Assembly: GCA_965200005.1 (NCBI GenBank)
Contig: OZ241331.1
Location: 2,108,001 to 2,172,000, forward strand
DNA length: 64,000 nt
DNA from: Aldehydirespirator sp965200005
GTDB taxonomy: Bacteria > Actinomycetota > Acidimicrobiia > Acidimicrobiales > Aldehydirespiratoraceae
Reading direction: 5' to 3'
Under the pieces are notes generated by a model. That model was given only the letters and a program-made list of their open reading frames with translations, did no database searches and was not told the origin of the DNA. Position 1 is the stretch's first letter. Every line of letters begins with the position of its first letter. The position numbers and the translations under genes were made by a program. Positions 18,235 to 25,847 of the stretch are shown here, in pieces.

Positions 18235-18313
18235 AGACCTTGGGATCGGCTACTGATAGTTCAGCCAGAAGATCCCGATGATGCGGCGGCGAGGCTCACG
18301 GCTGGGAAGCGGC

Positions 18314-19261
18314 ATGGCAACCACAGGCGACATGCTTGATCTGATAGGCAACACTCCTGTTGTTGACGTCTCGGTGCTAAGCCCCAATCCCCGGGTGCGC
18401 CTTGTTGCCAAACTCGAAAGCCTCAACCCAACGGGATCGGTGAAGGATCGCATTGCTAGGGCAATGGTGCTCGAAGCCGAATCCGACGGAACGTTGCGAG
18501 AAGGCAAGCAACTGCTTGAACCCTCATCAGGCAACACCGGTATCGCGCTTGCCATGATCGCCAAGCAGCGGGGCTACCCGCTGACAGTGGTGATGCCAGA
18601 CAACACTTCGCCTGAACGACGCCAGACCCTCGAGGTGTTTGGCGCCAAGATTGTCTGGTCTCCAGGATCTGAGGGTTCCAACGGAGCGGTTCGCATGGCG
18701 CAACGCATGGCTTCTGAACATCCCGATTGGGTGTTCCTGTACCAGTACGCCAATGAAGCAAATCCCCGGGCACATTACGAGACGACCGGCCCCGAGATCC
18801 TGAGCGATGTGCCTGACATTACGCACTTTGTTGCCGGACTCGGAACAGCGGGGACTGTTGTCGGTGCGGGCACGTACCTAAAGGAAACCAAGCCAAGCGT
18901 CGAGATTCACGCTGTTGAACCACCCGCTGGGGAGATGGTCGACGGGCTGCGCAGCCTTGATGACGGTTTTATCCCTCCCATATACGAGAAGTGGGGCGGC
19001 GCCGAGTTGCTTAGCGGCAAGCGCCTTGTGCGGCCCAGACAGTCGATCCTCTACACCCGCAGGCTGGCCTCAGCAGGGGTGTTCGCCGGCCTCTCATCTG
19101 GGGCCGCACTAGCTGGTGCCTGTCGCTTAGCCGAGCGGATCACAACCGGCACGATCGTGTTCATAGTCGCTGATGGCGGCTGGAAGTACCTGTCGAGTGG
19201 CGCCTGGACGGAACCCATAGACGAGGTAGCCGAACGCGCCTCCCGCATCGTCTACTTCTAA
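18314..19261 (+). CDS. cysM: CysM-type cysteine synthase (PLP enzyme)
   Basis: This fold-type II PLP enzyme has the Schiff-base lysine in SLNPTGSVKDRIA, the SSGNTG phosphate loop and the GLGTAGT motif. Long stretches match mycobacterial CysM from memory, including VMPDNTSPERRQ, VFLYQYANEANPRAHY, DITHFVAGLGT and the C-terminal ADGGWKYLSSGAW. In Mycobacterium CysM uses O-phosphoserine and CysO-thiocarboxylate, so an analogous reaction is likely. The ATG at 18314 gives MATTGDMLDLIGNTP, the usual N terminus; an earlier in-frame ATG at 18278 adds 12 unlikely residues. Confidence 0.92.
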   Translation: MATTGDMLDLIGNTPVVDVSVLSPNPRVRLVAKLESLNPTGSVKDRIARAMVLEAESDGTLREGKQLLEPSSGNTGIALAMIAKQRGYPLTVVMPDNTSPERRQTLEVFGAKIVWSPGSEGSNGAVRMAQRMASEHPDWVFLYQYANEANPRAHYETTGPEILSDVPDITHFVAGLGTAGTVVGAGTYLKETKPSVEIHAVEPPAGEMVDGLRSLDDGFIPPIYEKWGGAELLSGKRLVRPRQSILYTRRLASAGVFAGLSSGAALAGACRLAERITTGTIVFIVADGGWKYLSSGAWTEPIDEVAERASRIVYF

Positions 19262-19392
19262 GCAGTCCCCGCTAGCCTTAGGCGGCCGCGCGAAGCTCTG
19301 TATGGCTTGTTCGCACATACCTAGCGGACATCATTAGCTGTTTGCGCATCGTGTGGCGGATTGGGTACCCACCAAGCGGGAGCAGGCCAGCG

Positions 19393-19629
19393 ATGTCAAA
19401 GATCTGCCAGGTGACAGGTAAGAAGCCCCAGTTCGGCAAGCGACTCTCACACTCTCACCGGCGAACGAACCGGCGCTGGAACCCCAACATCCAGACAAAG
19501 CGGTATTACCTGCCCAGCGAGAAGCGCACTATCAAGCTGCGGCTGAGCACCAAGGCCATCAAGACCATCGACAAACGCGGCATTGAGAGCGTGGTTGCCG
19601 AGATGCGCCGCAACGGCCGCAAGATCTAA
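19393..19629 (+). CDS. rpmB: 50S ribosomal protein L28
   Basis: The 78-residue product starts MSKICQVTGKKPQFGKRLSHSHRRTNRRWNPNIQ, standard L28. The ATG at 19393 is preceded by GGGAG. The frame is open 51 bases further upstream but that part is not L28. It is paired with a cysteine-free L33 gene 35 bases downstream. In Actinobacteria such rpmB-rpmG pairs with cysteine-free L33 are often the zinc-independent set under Zur control; I see no clear AT-rich Zur palindrome upstream here, so this is only a possibility. Confidence 0.95.
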   Translation: MSKICQVTGKKPQFGKRLSHSHRRTNRRWNPNIQTKRYYLPSEKRTIKLRLSTKAIKTIDKRGIESVVAEMRRNGRKI

Positions 19630-19664
19630 AGCCAACCACCGGAAGCGAACCGAGGAGGCGGGCG

Positions 19665-19826
19665 ATGGCAAGCGACAAGCGTCCCATTATCAAGATGCGC
19701 TCGACGGCCGGCACGGGCTACATGTACGTGACAACCAAGAACAAGCGCAATACGCGTCACCGCATCGAACTCAAGAAATACGATCCCGTGATCCGCAAGC
19801 ACGTAATCTTCAAAGAGGAGCGCTAG
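19665..19826 (+). CDS. rpmG: 50S ribosomal protein L33 (cysteine-free type)
   Basis: This short gene encodes 53 residues starting MASDKRPIIKMRSTAGTGYM and ending RKHVIFKEER. The TAGTGYMYVTTKNKRNTRHRIELKKYDP core is diagnostic for L33. The zinc ribbon CxxC pairs of C+ L33 are absent. GAGGAGG lies eight bases upstream of the ATG. It follows rpmB and is probably co-transcribed. Confidence 0.95.
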   Translation: MASDKRPIIKMRSTAGTGYMYVTTKNKRNTRHRIELKKYDPVIRKHVIFKEER

Positions 19827-19870
19827 CACCCCTCGACTTGAGGTTTGCTACCTAAGGTCTGCGGTCACCG

Positions 19871-20614
19871 ATGGCACTCACGGTTACCGTTCTCGGATGT
19901 AGCGGCTCGTACCCAGCTCCCGGGATTCCTTGTACTGGCTACCTGGTTCGTAGCGACGCTGCCACTGTCTTGCTGGACTGTGGCAGCGGCACCCTTGGCC
20001 CGCTACAAGAGGTCGCCAACTTTGCCGACATAACGGCCATCGTTACCACCCACTGTCACCCCGATCACTGGCTTGAGTTGCCGGTGATCCGCAACATCTT
20101 CACCTGGTTCATTCCCCGCAATGCGGTGCCTGTGTATGGCACCGCGGAGACTCACCAGATGGACGCGCTGTTTGCGCCTAACAAGCTTGAACGTGCGGAT
20201 CCGTTGCGATGGACCGTGATCGATGCCTCATCACAGCTTCAGATTGGTGATCAACACTGGCGTTTCGCTCAGACCGATCACACGGTGGAGACCCTGGCGG
20301 TGCGTGTCGAAGCTGGCGGGCGTTGCTTCGCCTTTAGTTCCGACACGGGGCCTGGCTGGGACTTCCGCTCCCTCGGTGAGGGCATCCACGTAGCGATGTG
20401 TGATGCCAGCCATGGCCGTGATCGAGAGGGACAGGGCATCCCGCACATGAGTGCCCGCCAAGCGGCGCTGGCGGCAGGTGCCGCGGACGTCGAACGCCTG
20501 GTGTTAACCCACATCGCCCCGGGCAACGACCCATCCGAACAACATCGAGAAGCCAGCGACGCATTTAGTGGCCCAGTAGAGGTAGCACGACCTGGCCTCG
20601 TGCTGGCGGTGTAG
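19871..20614 (+). CDS. Metallo-beta-lactamase fold hydrolase, Rv1339-like
   Basis: The protein (247 residues) has an N-terminal TVLGCSGSYPAPGIPCTGYLV and the metal motif THCHPDHW (HxHxDH variant) near residues 59-66, followed by FAQTDHTVETLAVRVE and SSDTGPGWDF. A C-terminal HIAPGNDP supplies a further histidine. These belong to the RNase Z or class II phosphodiesterase-like MBL group. Its place just before rph and rdgB equals that of Rv1339, reported as an atypical cyclic-nucleotide phosphodiesterase. Role here inferred from synteny. Confidence 0.85.
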   Translation: MALTVTVLGCSGSYPAPGIPCTGYLVRSDAATVLLDCGSGTLGPLQEVANFADITAIVTTHCHPDHWLELPVIRNIFTWFIPRNAVPVYGTAETHQMDALFAPNKLERADPLRWTVIDASSQLQIGDQHWRFAQTDHTVETLAVRVEAGGRCFAFSSDTGPGWDFRSLGEGIHVAMCDASHGRDREGQGIPHMSARQAALAAGAADVERLVLTHIAPGNDPSEQHREASDAFSGPVEVARPGLVLAV

Positions 20615-20673
20615 CGGTAGCAGTTCACCGGCACCGCAGCAGTCGAAGCAAGTATGAGATTTTCCAAAGCGAG

Positions 20674-21417
20674 ATGATGAGATTTCTAGATTCAAATGAC
20701 AGGCGCCGAGATGGTCGCCGGGTTGATGAGTTGCGACCGTTGCGGTTTGTGCGTGACTTCACAACCATGGCCGACGGTTCGGTGCTCGCCGAGTTTGGCA
20801 ACACCCGGGTGCTGTGTACGGCCTCAATCTCTGAGGATGTCCCTCCCTGGATCAGGGGGCGTGGCCGCGGTTGGGTGACAGCGGAGTATTCGATGTTGCC
20901 TGGCTCATCACCGCAACGGGTGAGGCGCCGTGTCGGTGGGCGAACCCGCGAGATCCAGCGTCTCATTGGCCGCTCGCTGCGCTCGTCGATCGACCTTGAC
21001 GTCCTTGGCGAACTGCAGATCCATGTTGACTGTGATGTGTTGCAAGCAGATGGCGGCACACGCACAACATCGATCTGTGGTGGCTACTTGGCGTTACATG
21101 ACGCTGTCACCCGCAAGATGCTGACTCGCGAGTTGGCAGTTTCACCGATGATCGCGGAATGCGCAGCCATAAGCGTTGGACTTATCGACGGAGTGGCGCT
21201 GCTTGACTTGCCTTACCACGAGGATTCACAAGCAGATGTCGACCTCAATGTGGTGATGAATGGCATGGGCGACCTAGTCGAGGTGCAAGGCACGGCAGAG
21301 CATCGGCCGTTCTCGCGCTCACAACTCGATGACCTGCTTGATCTTGCCCAACACGGGATCCGTGAGATCATTGCCGCCCAGCGAGACGTGCTCGCGAAGC
21401 GCCCGCTGCCTCGCTAG
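20674..21417 (+). CDS. rph: Ribonuclease PH
   Basis: RNase PH is a phosphorolytic 3'-5' exonuclease that trims tRNA 3' ends. The 247-residue product shows RRRDGRRVDELRPLRF, FGNTRVLCTASI, WVTAEYSMLPGSSPQR, GRTREIQRLIGRSLR, VDCDVLQADGGTRTTSICGGYLALHDA and DLPYHEDSQADVDLNVVM, all hallmark segments, with the phosphate-binding TRT motif intact. It precedes rdgB by 47 bases, the usual rph-rdgB pair. Because the tRNAs seen here lack encoded CCA, 3' processing by such enzymes is needed. Confidence 0.97.
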   Translation: MMRFLDSNDRRRDGRRVDELRPLRFVRDFTTMADGSVLAEFGNTRVLCTASISEDVPPWIRGRGRGWVTAEYSMLPGSSPQRVRRRVGGRTREIQRLIGRSLRSSIDLDVLGELQIHVDCDVLQADGGTRTTSICGGYLALHDAVTRKMLTRELAVSPMIAECAAISVGLIDGVALLDLPYHEDSQADVDLNVVMNGMGDLVEVQGTAEHRPFSRSQLDDLLDLAQHGIREIIAAQRDVLAKRPLPR

Positions 21418-21464
21418 CGCAGCACCGCAACTGGTCGGCGGCGTCTAAGAGATCAGCCACACCA

Positions 21465-22049
21465 ATGCTCGAGTTGGTCTGTGCTAGCAACAACGCCGAC
21501 AAAGTCGCGGAGATGGCAGAAGTGCTCGCTGGCGTGGCCGTGTTGCTGCCCCGACCAGCGGACATGGGCGAAGTCGTCGAGGATGCTCCTGATCTTGTGG
21601 GTAATGCCAGGCTGAAGGCGCGGGCCGTGTGTGAGGTTGCGGGCGCAGCAGCATTGTCTGATGACACTGGCCTGGAGGTAGATGCACTTGGTGGTGCTCC
21701 CGGCGTGTTCTCGGCACGCTACGCCGGCGAGGAGGCCAGCTACCTCGACAACGTGAACAAACTGCTGCGTGAGATGCGAGGTGTGGGGCATCCAGGGCGT
21801 ACGGCCCGGTTCCGCTCCGTGGTCATGATCTGTTATCCAGACGGAAGCGAGGTCTCAGCCGAGGGTTGCGTGGAAGGTGTCATTACGACCGAGCCCCGCG
21901 GATCTAGCGGCTTCGGTTACGACCCGGTCTTCGAACCTCTCGAAACAGACGGGAAGACATTTAGCGAACTCGAACCTCACGCAAAGCACGCTCTGAGCCA
22001 TCGAGGGCGTGCCCTACGAGCGCTCCTGCAACAACTCAAGTCCAAGTAG
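21465..22049 (+). CDS. rdgB: XTP/dITP pyrophosphatase (RdgB/HAM1)
   Basis: This house-cleaning enzyme hydrolyses ITP, dITP and XTP to monophosphates and keeps deaminated purines out of DNA. The protein starts LVCASNNADKVAEM (SxNxxK motif), with ALSDDTGLEVDALGGAPGVFSARYAG as the central catalytic segment and SSGFGYDPVFEP and LSHRGRAL at the C terminus. At 194 residues it is full length. It completes the rph-rdgB pair and is followed by a tRNA-Leu on the opposite strand. Confidence 0.96.
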   Translation: MLELVCASNNADKVAEMAEVLAGVAVLLPRPADMGEVVEDAPDLVGNARLKARAVCEVAGAAALSDDTGLEVDALGGAPGVFSARYAGEEASYLDNVNKLLREMRGVGHPGRTARFRSVVMICYPDGSEVSAEGCVEGVITTEPRGSSGFGYDPVFEPLETDGKTFSELEPHAKHALSHRGRALRALLQQLKSK

Positions 22050-22112
22050 TCGTAGCGGTGGGCGCCAATGCGCTGCACCCGTGGACAATTACCGAGTTGC
22101 AGAGTTGCAGAG

Positions 22113-22197
22113 TGCGGACGGGGGGATTCGAACCCCCACACCCTTGCGGGTACTGGGACCTAAACCCAGCGCGTCTGCCATGTTCCGCCACGTCCGC
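22113..22197 (-). tRNA. tRNA-Leu (anticodon TAG)
   Basis: On the minus strand GCGGACG (5' end, from 22197) pairs with CGTCCGC, and the anticodon arm CTGGG-TTTAGGT-CCCAG shows TAG (22160-22162). There is a long variable arm and a T-arm GGGGGTTCGAATCCCCC. The encoded 3' end stops at the discriminator A (22113) without CCA. Confidence 0.95.
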
Positions 22198-22256
22198 TTG
22201 CCGGGTAACGGCTAGCCACGGCTCTGCGCCGCGGGCGCAACGCTAGCCTGCGCGCC

Positions 22257-22883
22257 ATGAGCCCACACAGCCCGTCCTCCCTCTCAGATCAAGCCTCTCA
22301 GGCGGCTCTCTTGGCTGCCGGAGATGGCCCTTCCGCTCGCTCCGACGTGTTCGACCGGTTGCTCAAGCATCGCATCGTGGTGCTCGGGTCGGAGGTGAAC
22401 GACAAGGTCGCCAACTTGATCATGGCGCAACTGCTCGACCTTGAGAGCCAGGATGCCAAGGCACCGATCTCGCTGTACATCAACAGCCCCGGTGGGTCGG
22501 TCACATCGGGCATGGTCATCTACGACACGATGCAGTTCGTGCAACCGGAGGTACGCACCATTTGCACCGGGCTTGGCGCCTCAATGGGCCAGTTTCTGTT
22601 GTGCGCAGGTGCGCCAGGACAGCGCTACTCGCTGCCGCATGCACGCATCATGATGCATCAACCGCTAGGTGGCGTCCGAGGGCAGGCAACCGACATCGCG
22701 ATACAGGCCGAGCAGATGGCGCACACCAAACGCCAACTGCAGCAGCTAATTGCCAAACACACAGGTCAGAAGGTTGAACAGATTGAGGCCGATTCTGATC
22801 GTGATCGCTGGTTCACCGCAGCCGAAGCAATGGATTATGGGATCATCGACCACGTGATCGTTAAGCGTGGCGAGATGATCTAA
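22257..22883 (+). CDS. clpP: ATP-dependent Clp protease proteolytic subunit
   Basis: ClpP is the barrel-shaped serine peptidase fed by ClpX, ClpA or ClpC. The catalytic triad is visible: Ser109 in GLGASMGQF, His134 in MMHQP, and Asp183 in DRDRW, with the same spacing as in E. coli. The 208 residues include a Ser/Ala-rich N-terminal propeptide-like stretch. The stop overlaps the convergent rpe stop (CTAA). No second clpP or clpX lies beside it in this window. tmRNA-tagged proteins are typical substrates. Confidence 0.96.
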   Translation: MSPHSPSSLSDQASQAALLAAGDGPSARSDVFDRLLKHRIVVLGSEVNDKVANLIMAQLLDLESQDAKAPISLYINSPGGSVTSGMVIYDTMQFVQPEVRTICTGLGASMGQFLLCAGAPGQRYSLPHARIMMHQPLGGVRGQATDIAIQAEQMAHTKRQLQQLIAKHTGQKVEQIEADSDRDRWFTAAEAMDYGIIDHVIVKRGEMI

Positions 22884-23554
22884 GCGGCTTTGTCGCCTGC
22901 TGCTCTCAGCTCTGTAATACCTGTCGCAGTGCCCTCGCGATGCCCGAAGATGGCTGAGCCGGCCACAAGGACATCCGCGCCGGCAGCTACTGCGGCGGGT
23001 GCTGTGGCGGGGGAGATCCCGCCGTCTACTTCTAGTTCAATTTCATGTCCGCTGGTTTCGATCATCTGGCGAACGGTCGCGATCTTGGCTTCCATAGCAG
23101 CGATGTAACGCTGCCCACCGAAGCCCGGGTTGACCGTCATGACGAGCACTTCGTCGATCATCGACAGCACTTCGGCGATGCTTGATGCTGGGGTGTGAGG
23201 GTTGAGCACGATCCCACAGCGGGCACCGAGGTTGCTGATCGCCTCAAGCGAGCGATGCAGATGCGGGCAGGTCTCAAAGTGGATCAGCACGGTGTTGCAA
23301 CCAGCAGCGATGTAGCGGGGCGCAAGCTCGTCAGGCTTCACCACCATGAGGTGAGCTTCAAATGGCAGATCAACGTGTGGTCTGCAGGCCGCTACCACAT
23401 CGGGCCCAAACGTGAGGTTCGGCACGAATACACCATCCATCACGTCCCAATGAACCCGGTCGGCCCCAGCTGCTTCGATGGTGGCGCACTCCTCACCGAG
23501 TCGTGCCGCATCAGCAGCTAGCACCGAGGGCGCAATCTGCACCTTCATGGCCAT
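22880..23554 (-). CDS. rpe: Ribulose-phosphate 3-epimerase
   Basis: Rpe interconverts ribulose 5-phosphate and xylulose 5-phosphate in the pentose phosphate pathway. The TIM-barrel signature is clear: IAPSVLAADAARLGEE, HWDVMDGVFVPNLTFGPDVV (metal-binding His and Asp), FEAHLMV, TVNPGFGGQRYI and EVDGGISPATAP. The ATG at 23554 is preceded by AGGAGGG on its strand, favouring it over the second Met six bases on. At 224 residues it is normal. Confidence 0.96.
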   Translation of the reverse strand: MAMKVQIAPSVLAADAARLGEECATIEAAGADRVHWDVMDGVFVPNLTFGPDVVAACRPHVDLPFEAHLMVVKPDELAPRYIAAGCNTVLIHFETCPHLHRSLEAISNLGARCGIVLNPHTPASSIAEVLSMIDEVLVMTVNPGFGGQRYIAAMEAKIATVRQMIETSGHEIELEVDGGISPATAPAAVAAGADVLVAGSAIFGHREGTATGITELRAAGDKAA

Positions 23555-23639
23555 GCAACCTACCCTCCTGGTGGCTCACGGCCTGAACCGCAGACACTCC
23601 TACGGTCGCGCCGTCGCGTATTGGCGGTACCGTCGCGAT

Positions 23640-24812
23640 GTGGAGTTGCGGGTGAGGGCCGCGGCGCGCGACGGCGTCGGCGTCGCTAGGCACCGTGACG
23701 GCCGTGTCATATTTGTCGAGGGTGCATTGCCCGGAGAGACGGTGCGGGCACAAGTTCACACCCTTGATCGGCGTTGGGCCCGGGCGCGTGTGATCGAGGT
23801 CATCGAAGCCTCCCCGCACCGGGTGCCGATTGCGTGTGATCACCACCTCGAGGGCTGTGGCGGCTGTGACATGATCCACGTGGACTCACGGGCACAGATG
23901 CAGATGAAGGCATCGATTGTGGTCGATCAGCTAACGCGCCACGGTGTCGATGCACCCACTCCCGATCTTCGCACTCTCGACGGTGACCGCGGGCGCACCA
24001 CGGTGCGTGCTCGGGTAGTCGCAGGAAGGGCAGGGTTTCGGGCCCGCTCTAGTCACGAGGTGGTGATCCCCGAGGACTGCGGCGCTGTTGACGACGCTGC
24101 TGAGGAACTGCTTGTCGAAGGCCGTTACGGCAATGCCAAGGCGGTAGTCATTCGGGTTGGATCCCGAACAGGCGAGCGGATGGTGGTGGTTGACCCTTGC
24201 GTTGGGCAAGTGTCGGTACCAGATGACGTGGTTGTGGTCGGCAGCGACGAACTTGACAACAACCGGCGGGCCTGGATCCATGAAGAGGTCTCCGGTCGGC
24301 GTTGGCGGGTCTCGGCCCGGTCATTCTTCCAGAACCGCCCAGCTGGCGCGGAAGCGCTCGTTGAGGAGGTTGACGAGATGATCTCAGCGTTCGGTAACGA
24401 CGGTCCCATGGTGGACGCCTACGCAGGTGTGGGGCTGTTTGCTGGCACAGTAGGAGTTGACCGCAAGGTTGTTGCCATAGAGCGCAGCCCGGATGCGGCA
24501 GCCGACGCCCGCGTCAACCTTGGGCTATCGGCCAAGGTATTGCGCATCCCAGTAGAGCGTTGGAAGGCGTCGCCAGCGAGTGTCGTTGTGGCGGATCCTT
24601 CACGGGCGGGCCTTGGTCGGCGGGCACTGCCTGCGTTGCTGTCATGTCGCCCCCAACTGCTGGTGCTCGTGAGTTCTAACCCTTCATCGTTCGCTAAAGA
24701 CGCCCGCGGGCTGATCGATGCCGGGTGGTTCCTTGACTCCTGGACAGTCGTCGACCTGTTCCCGCTCACCTCTCACATTGAGACGGTGGCTGCGTTCCTG
24801 TCAGTGCGATAG
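23640..24812 (+). CDS. TRAM-domain TrmA/RlmD-family RNA methyltransferase-like protein
   Basis: The protein begins with a TRAM RNA-binding domain (ARDGVGVARHRDGRVIFVEGALPGE), then an iron-sulfur cysteine set (CDHHLEGCGGC plus a later EDCG) and a SAM-dependent methyltransferase domain with FFQNRP, VDAYAGVGLFAGTVG, and DPSRAGLG. The HIETVAA motif carries the general base. Uracil-5 methyltransferases of this family need a nucleophilic Cys in SCNP; here it reads SSNP (AGT TCT AAC CCT). The activity is therefore uncertain. I choose GTG 23640 because the frame upstream is not family-like and overlaps rpe. Confidence 0.82.
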   Translation: MELRVRAAARDGVGVARHRDGRVIFVEGALPGETVRAQVHTLDRRWARARVIEVIEASPHRVPIACDHHLEGCGGCDMIHVDSRAQMQMKASIVVDQLTRHGVDAPTPDLRTLDGDRGRTTVRARVVAGRAGFRARSSHEVVIPEDCGAVDDAAEELLVEGRYGNAKAVVIRVGSRTGERMVVVDPCVGQVSVPDDVVVVGSDELDNNRRAWIHEEVSGRRWRVSARSFFQNRPAGAEALVEEVDEMISAFGNDGPMVDAYAGVGLFAGTVGVDRKVVAIERSPDAAADARVNLGLSAKVLRIPVERWKASPASVVVADPSRAGLGRRALPALLSCRPQLLVLVSSNPSSFAKDARGLIDAGWFLDSWTVVDLFPLTSHIETVAAFLSVR

Positions 24813-24883
24813 CTGTGGTACGTGCGGTTCCGGTGGTTGGTACGGCATAACAGTTCGAGGGACGACTGCCCGGGGGCAACTGC

Positions 24884-25786
24884 CTAGTAATACCAGGGGT
24901 AGCGAGACCAGTCGGGCTGGCGCTTCTGCAAGAAGGCATCGCGACCCTCGGCAGCTTCATCGGTCATATAAGCGAGCCTGGTTGCTTCACCGGCGAACAC
25001 CTGCTGACCCACGAGCCCGTCGTCTATGAGGTTGAACGCAAACTTGGCCATCCGTTGCCCGGTGGGGCTCTTCGAGATGATCTCGCTGGCCCACTGCAGC
25101 GCTACGTCTTCAAGTTCCTCGTGGGGAATCACAGCGTTGACCATCCCCATCTCGAAGGCCTCGGTAGCCGAGTAGGTGCGCCCCAAAAAGAAGATCTCGC
25201 GGGCACGCTTCTGGCCGATCTGGCGGGCCAGATACGCAGAACCGAAGCCGCCATCAAAGCTCGCCACGTTGGTGTCGGTCTGCTTGAAGAGGCCGTGTTC
25301 TTCGCTTGCCAGGGTCAGATCGGCGACCGCGTGCAAGCTGTGGCCGCCCCCGACGGCCCAGCCAGGCACGACCGCAATCACCACCTTGGGCATGGTTCGG
25401 ATCAGGCGTTGCACCTCAAGAATGTGAAGCCGTCCCGAGCGAGCCGGATCGATTGACTCCTGGGTATCGCCACTGGCGTAGCGGTAGCCGTCACGTCCCC
25501 TAATGCGCTGGTCGCCACCGGAGCAGAAGGCCCAACCGCCATCACGTGGCGAGGGCCCGTTTCCTGTTAGCAGCACGCAGCCGACATCGCTTTGCATGCG
25601 GGCATGGTCAAGGCAGCGATACAGCTCATCGACTGTGTGAGGGCGGAAGGCGTTGCGCACCTCCGGGCGGTCGAAGGCGACCCGTACCGTGCCCCCCTGG
25701 CCTGCCCGGTGATAGGTGATGTCGGTCAGGTCTGCGAAGCCCGAGATGTCTTCCCATGCGTCGGGGTTAAACAGTTCAGAGACCAC
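24884..25786 (-). CDS. menB: 1,4-dihydroxy-2-naphthoyl-CoA synthase
   Basis: MenB closes the second ring in menaquinone biosynthesis. The crotonase fold is clear, with WAFCSGGDQRIRGRDGYRY (oxyanion-hole region), VVPGWAVGGGHSLHAVADLTLASEEH, QTDTNVASFDGGFGSAYLARQIGQKRAREIFFLGRTY and a C-terminal DAFLQKRQPDWSRYPWYY, all diagnostic of MenB rather than other enoyl-CoA hydratases. At 300 residues it is full length. No other men gene lies in the window. It is divergent from an alcohol dehydrogenase. Confidence 0.96.
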   Translation of the reverse strand: MVSELFNPDAWEDISGFADLTDITYHRAGQGGTVRVAFDRPEVRNAFRPHTVDELYRCLDHARMQSDVGCVLLTGNGPSPRDGGWAFCSGGDQRIRGRDGYRYASGDTQESIDPARSGRLHILEVQRLIRTMPKVVIAVVPGWAVGGGHSLHAVADLTLASEEHGLFKQTDTNVASFDGGFGSAYLARQIGQKRAREIFFLGRTYSATEAFEMGMVNAVIPHEELEDVALQWASEIISKSPTGQRMAKFAFNLIDDGLVGQQVFAGEATRLAYMTDEAAEGRDAFLQKRQPDWSRYPWYY

Positions 25787-25847
25787 GGCCGCACACTACA
25801 GTCGTCGCGCAATACACGAATCAGCCGAATCAGGTGAGAGTGAGATC

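Noticed and set aside
19262..19392. Zur operator before rpmB
   Set aside because: No AT-rich palindrome of the expected kind could be found.
22009..22246. Short plus-strand frames over the tRNA-Leu
   Set aside because: They read through the tRNA antisense; peptides such as GGFEPPHPCG are typical tRNA artefacts.
23478..23639. Longer N terminus of the TrmA-like gene from 23478
   Set aside because: It is antisense to rpe and its ribosome site region; no TRAM homology before GTG 23640.
25716..25847. Upstream extension of the alcohol dehydrogenase
   Set aside because: It is antisense to menB, and the family N terminus starts exactly at GTG 25848.
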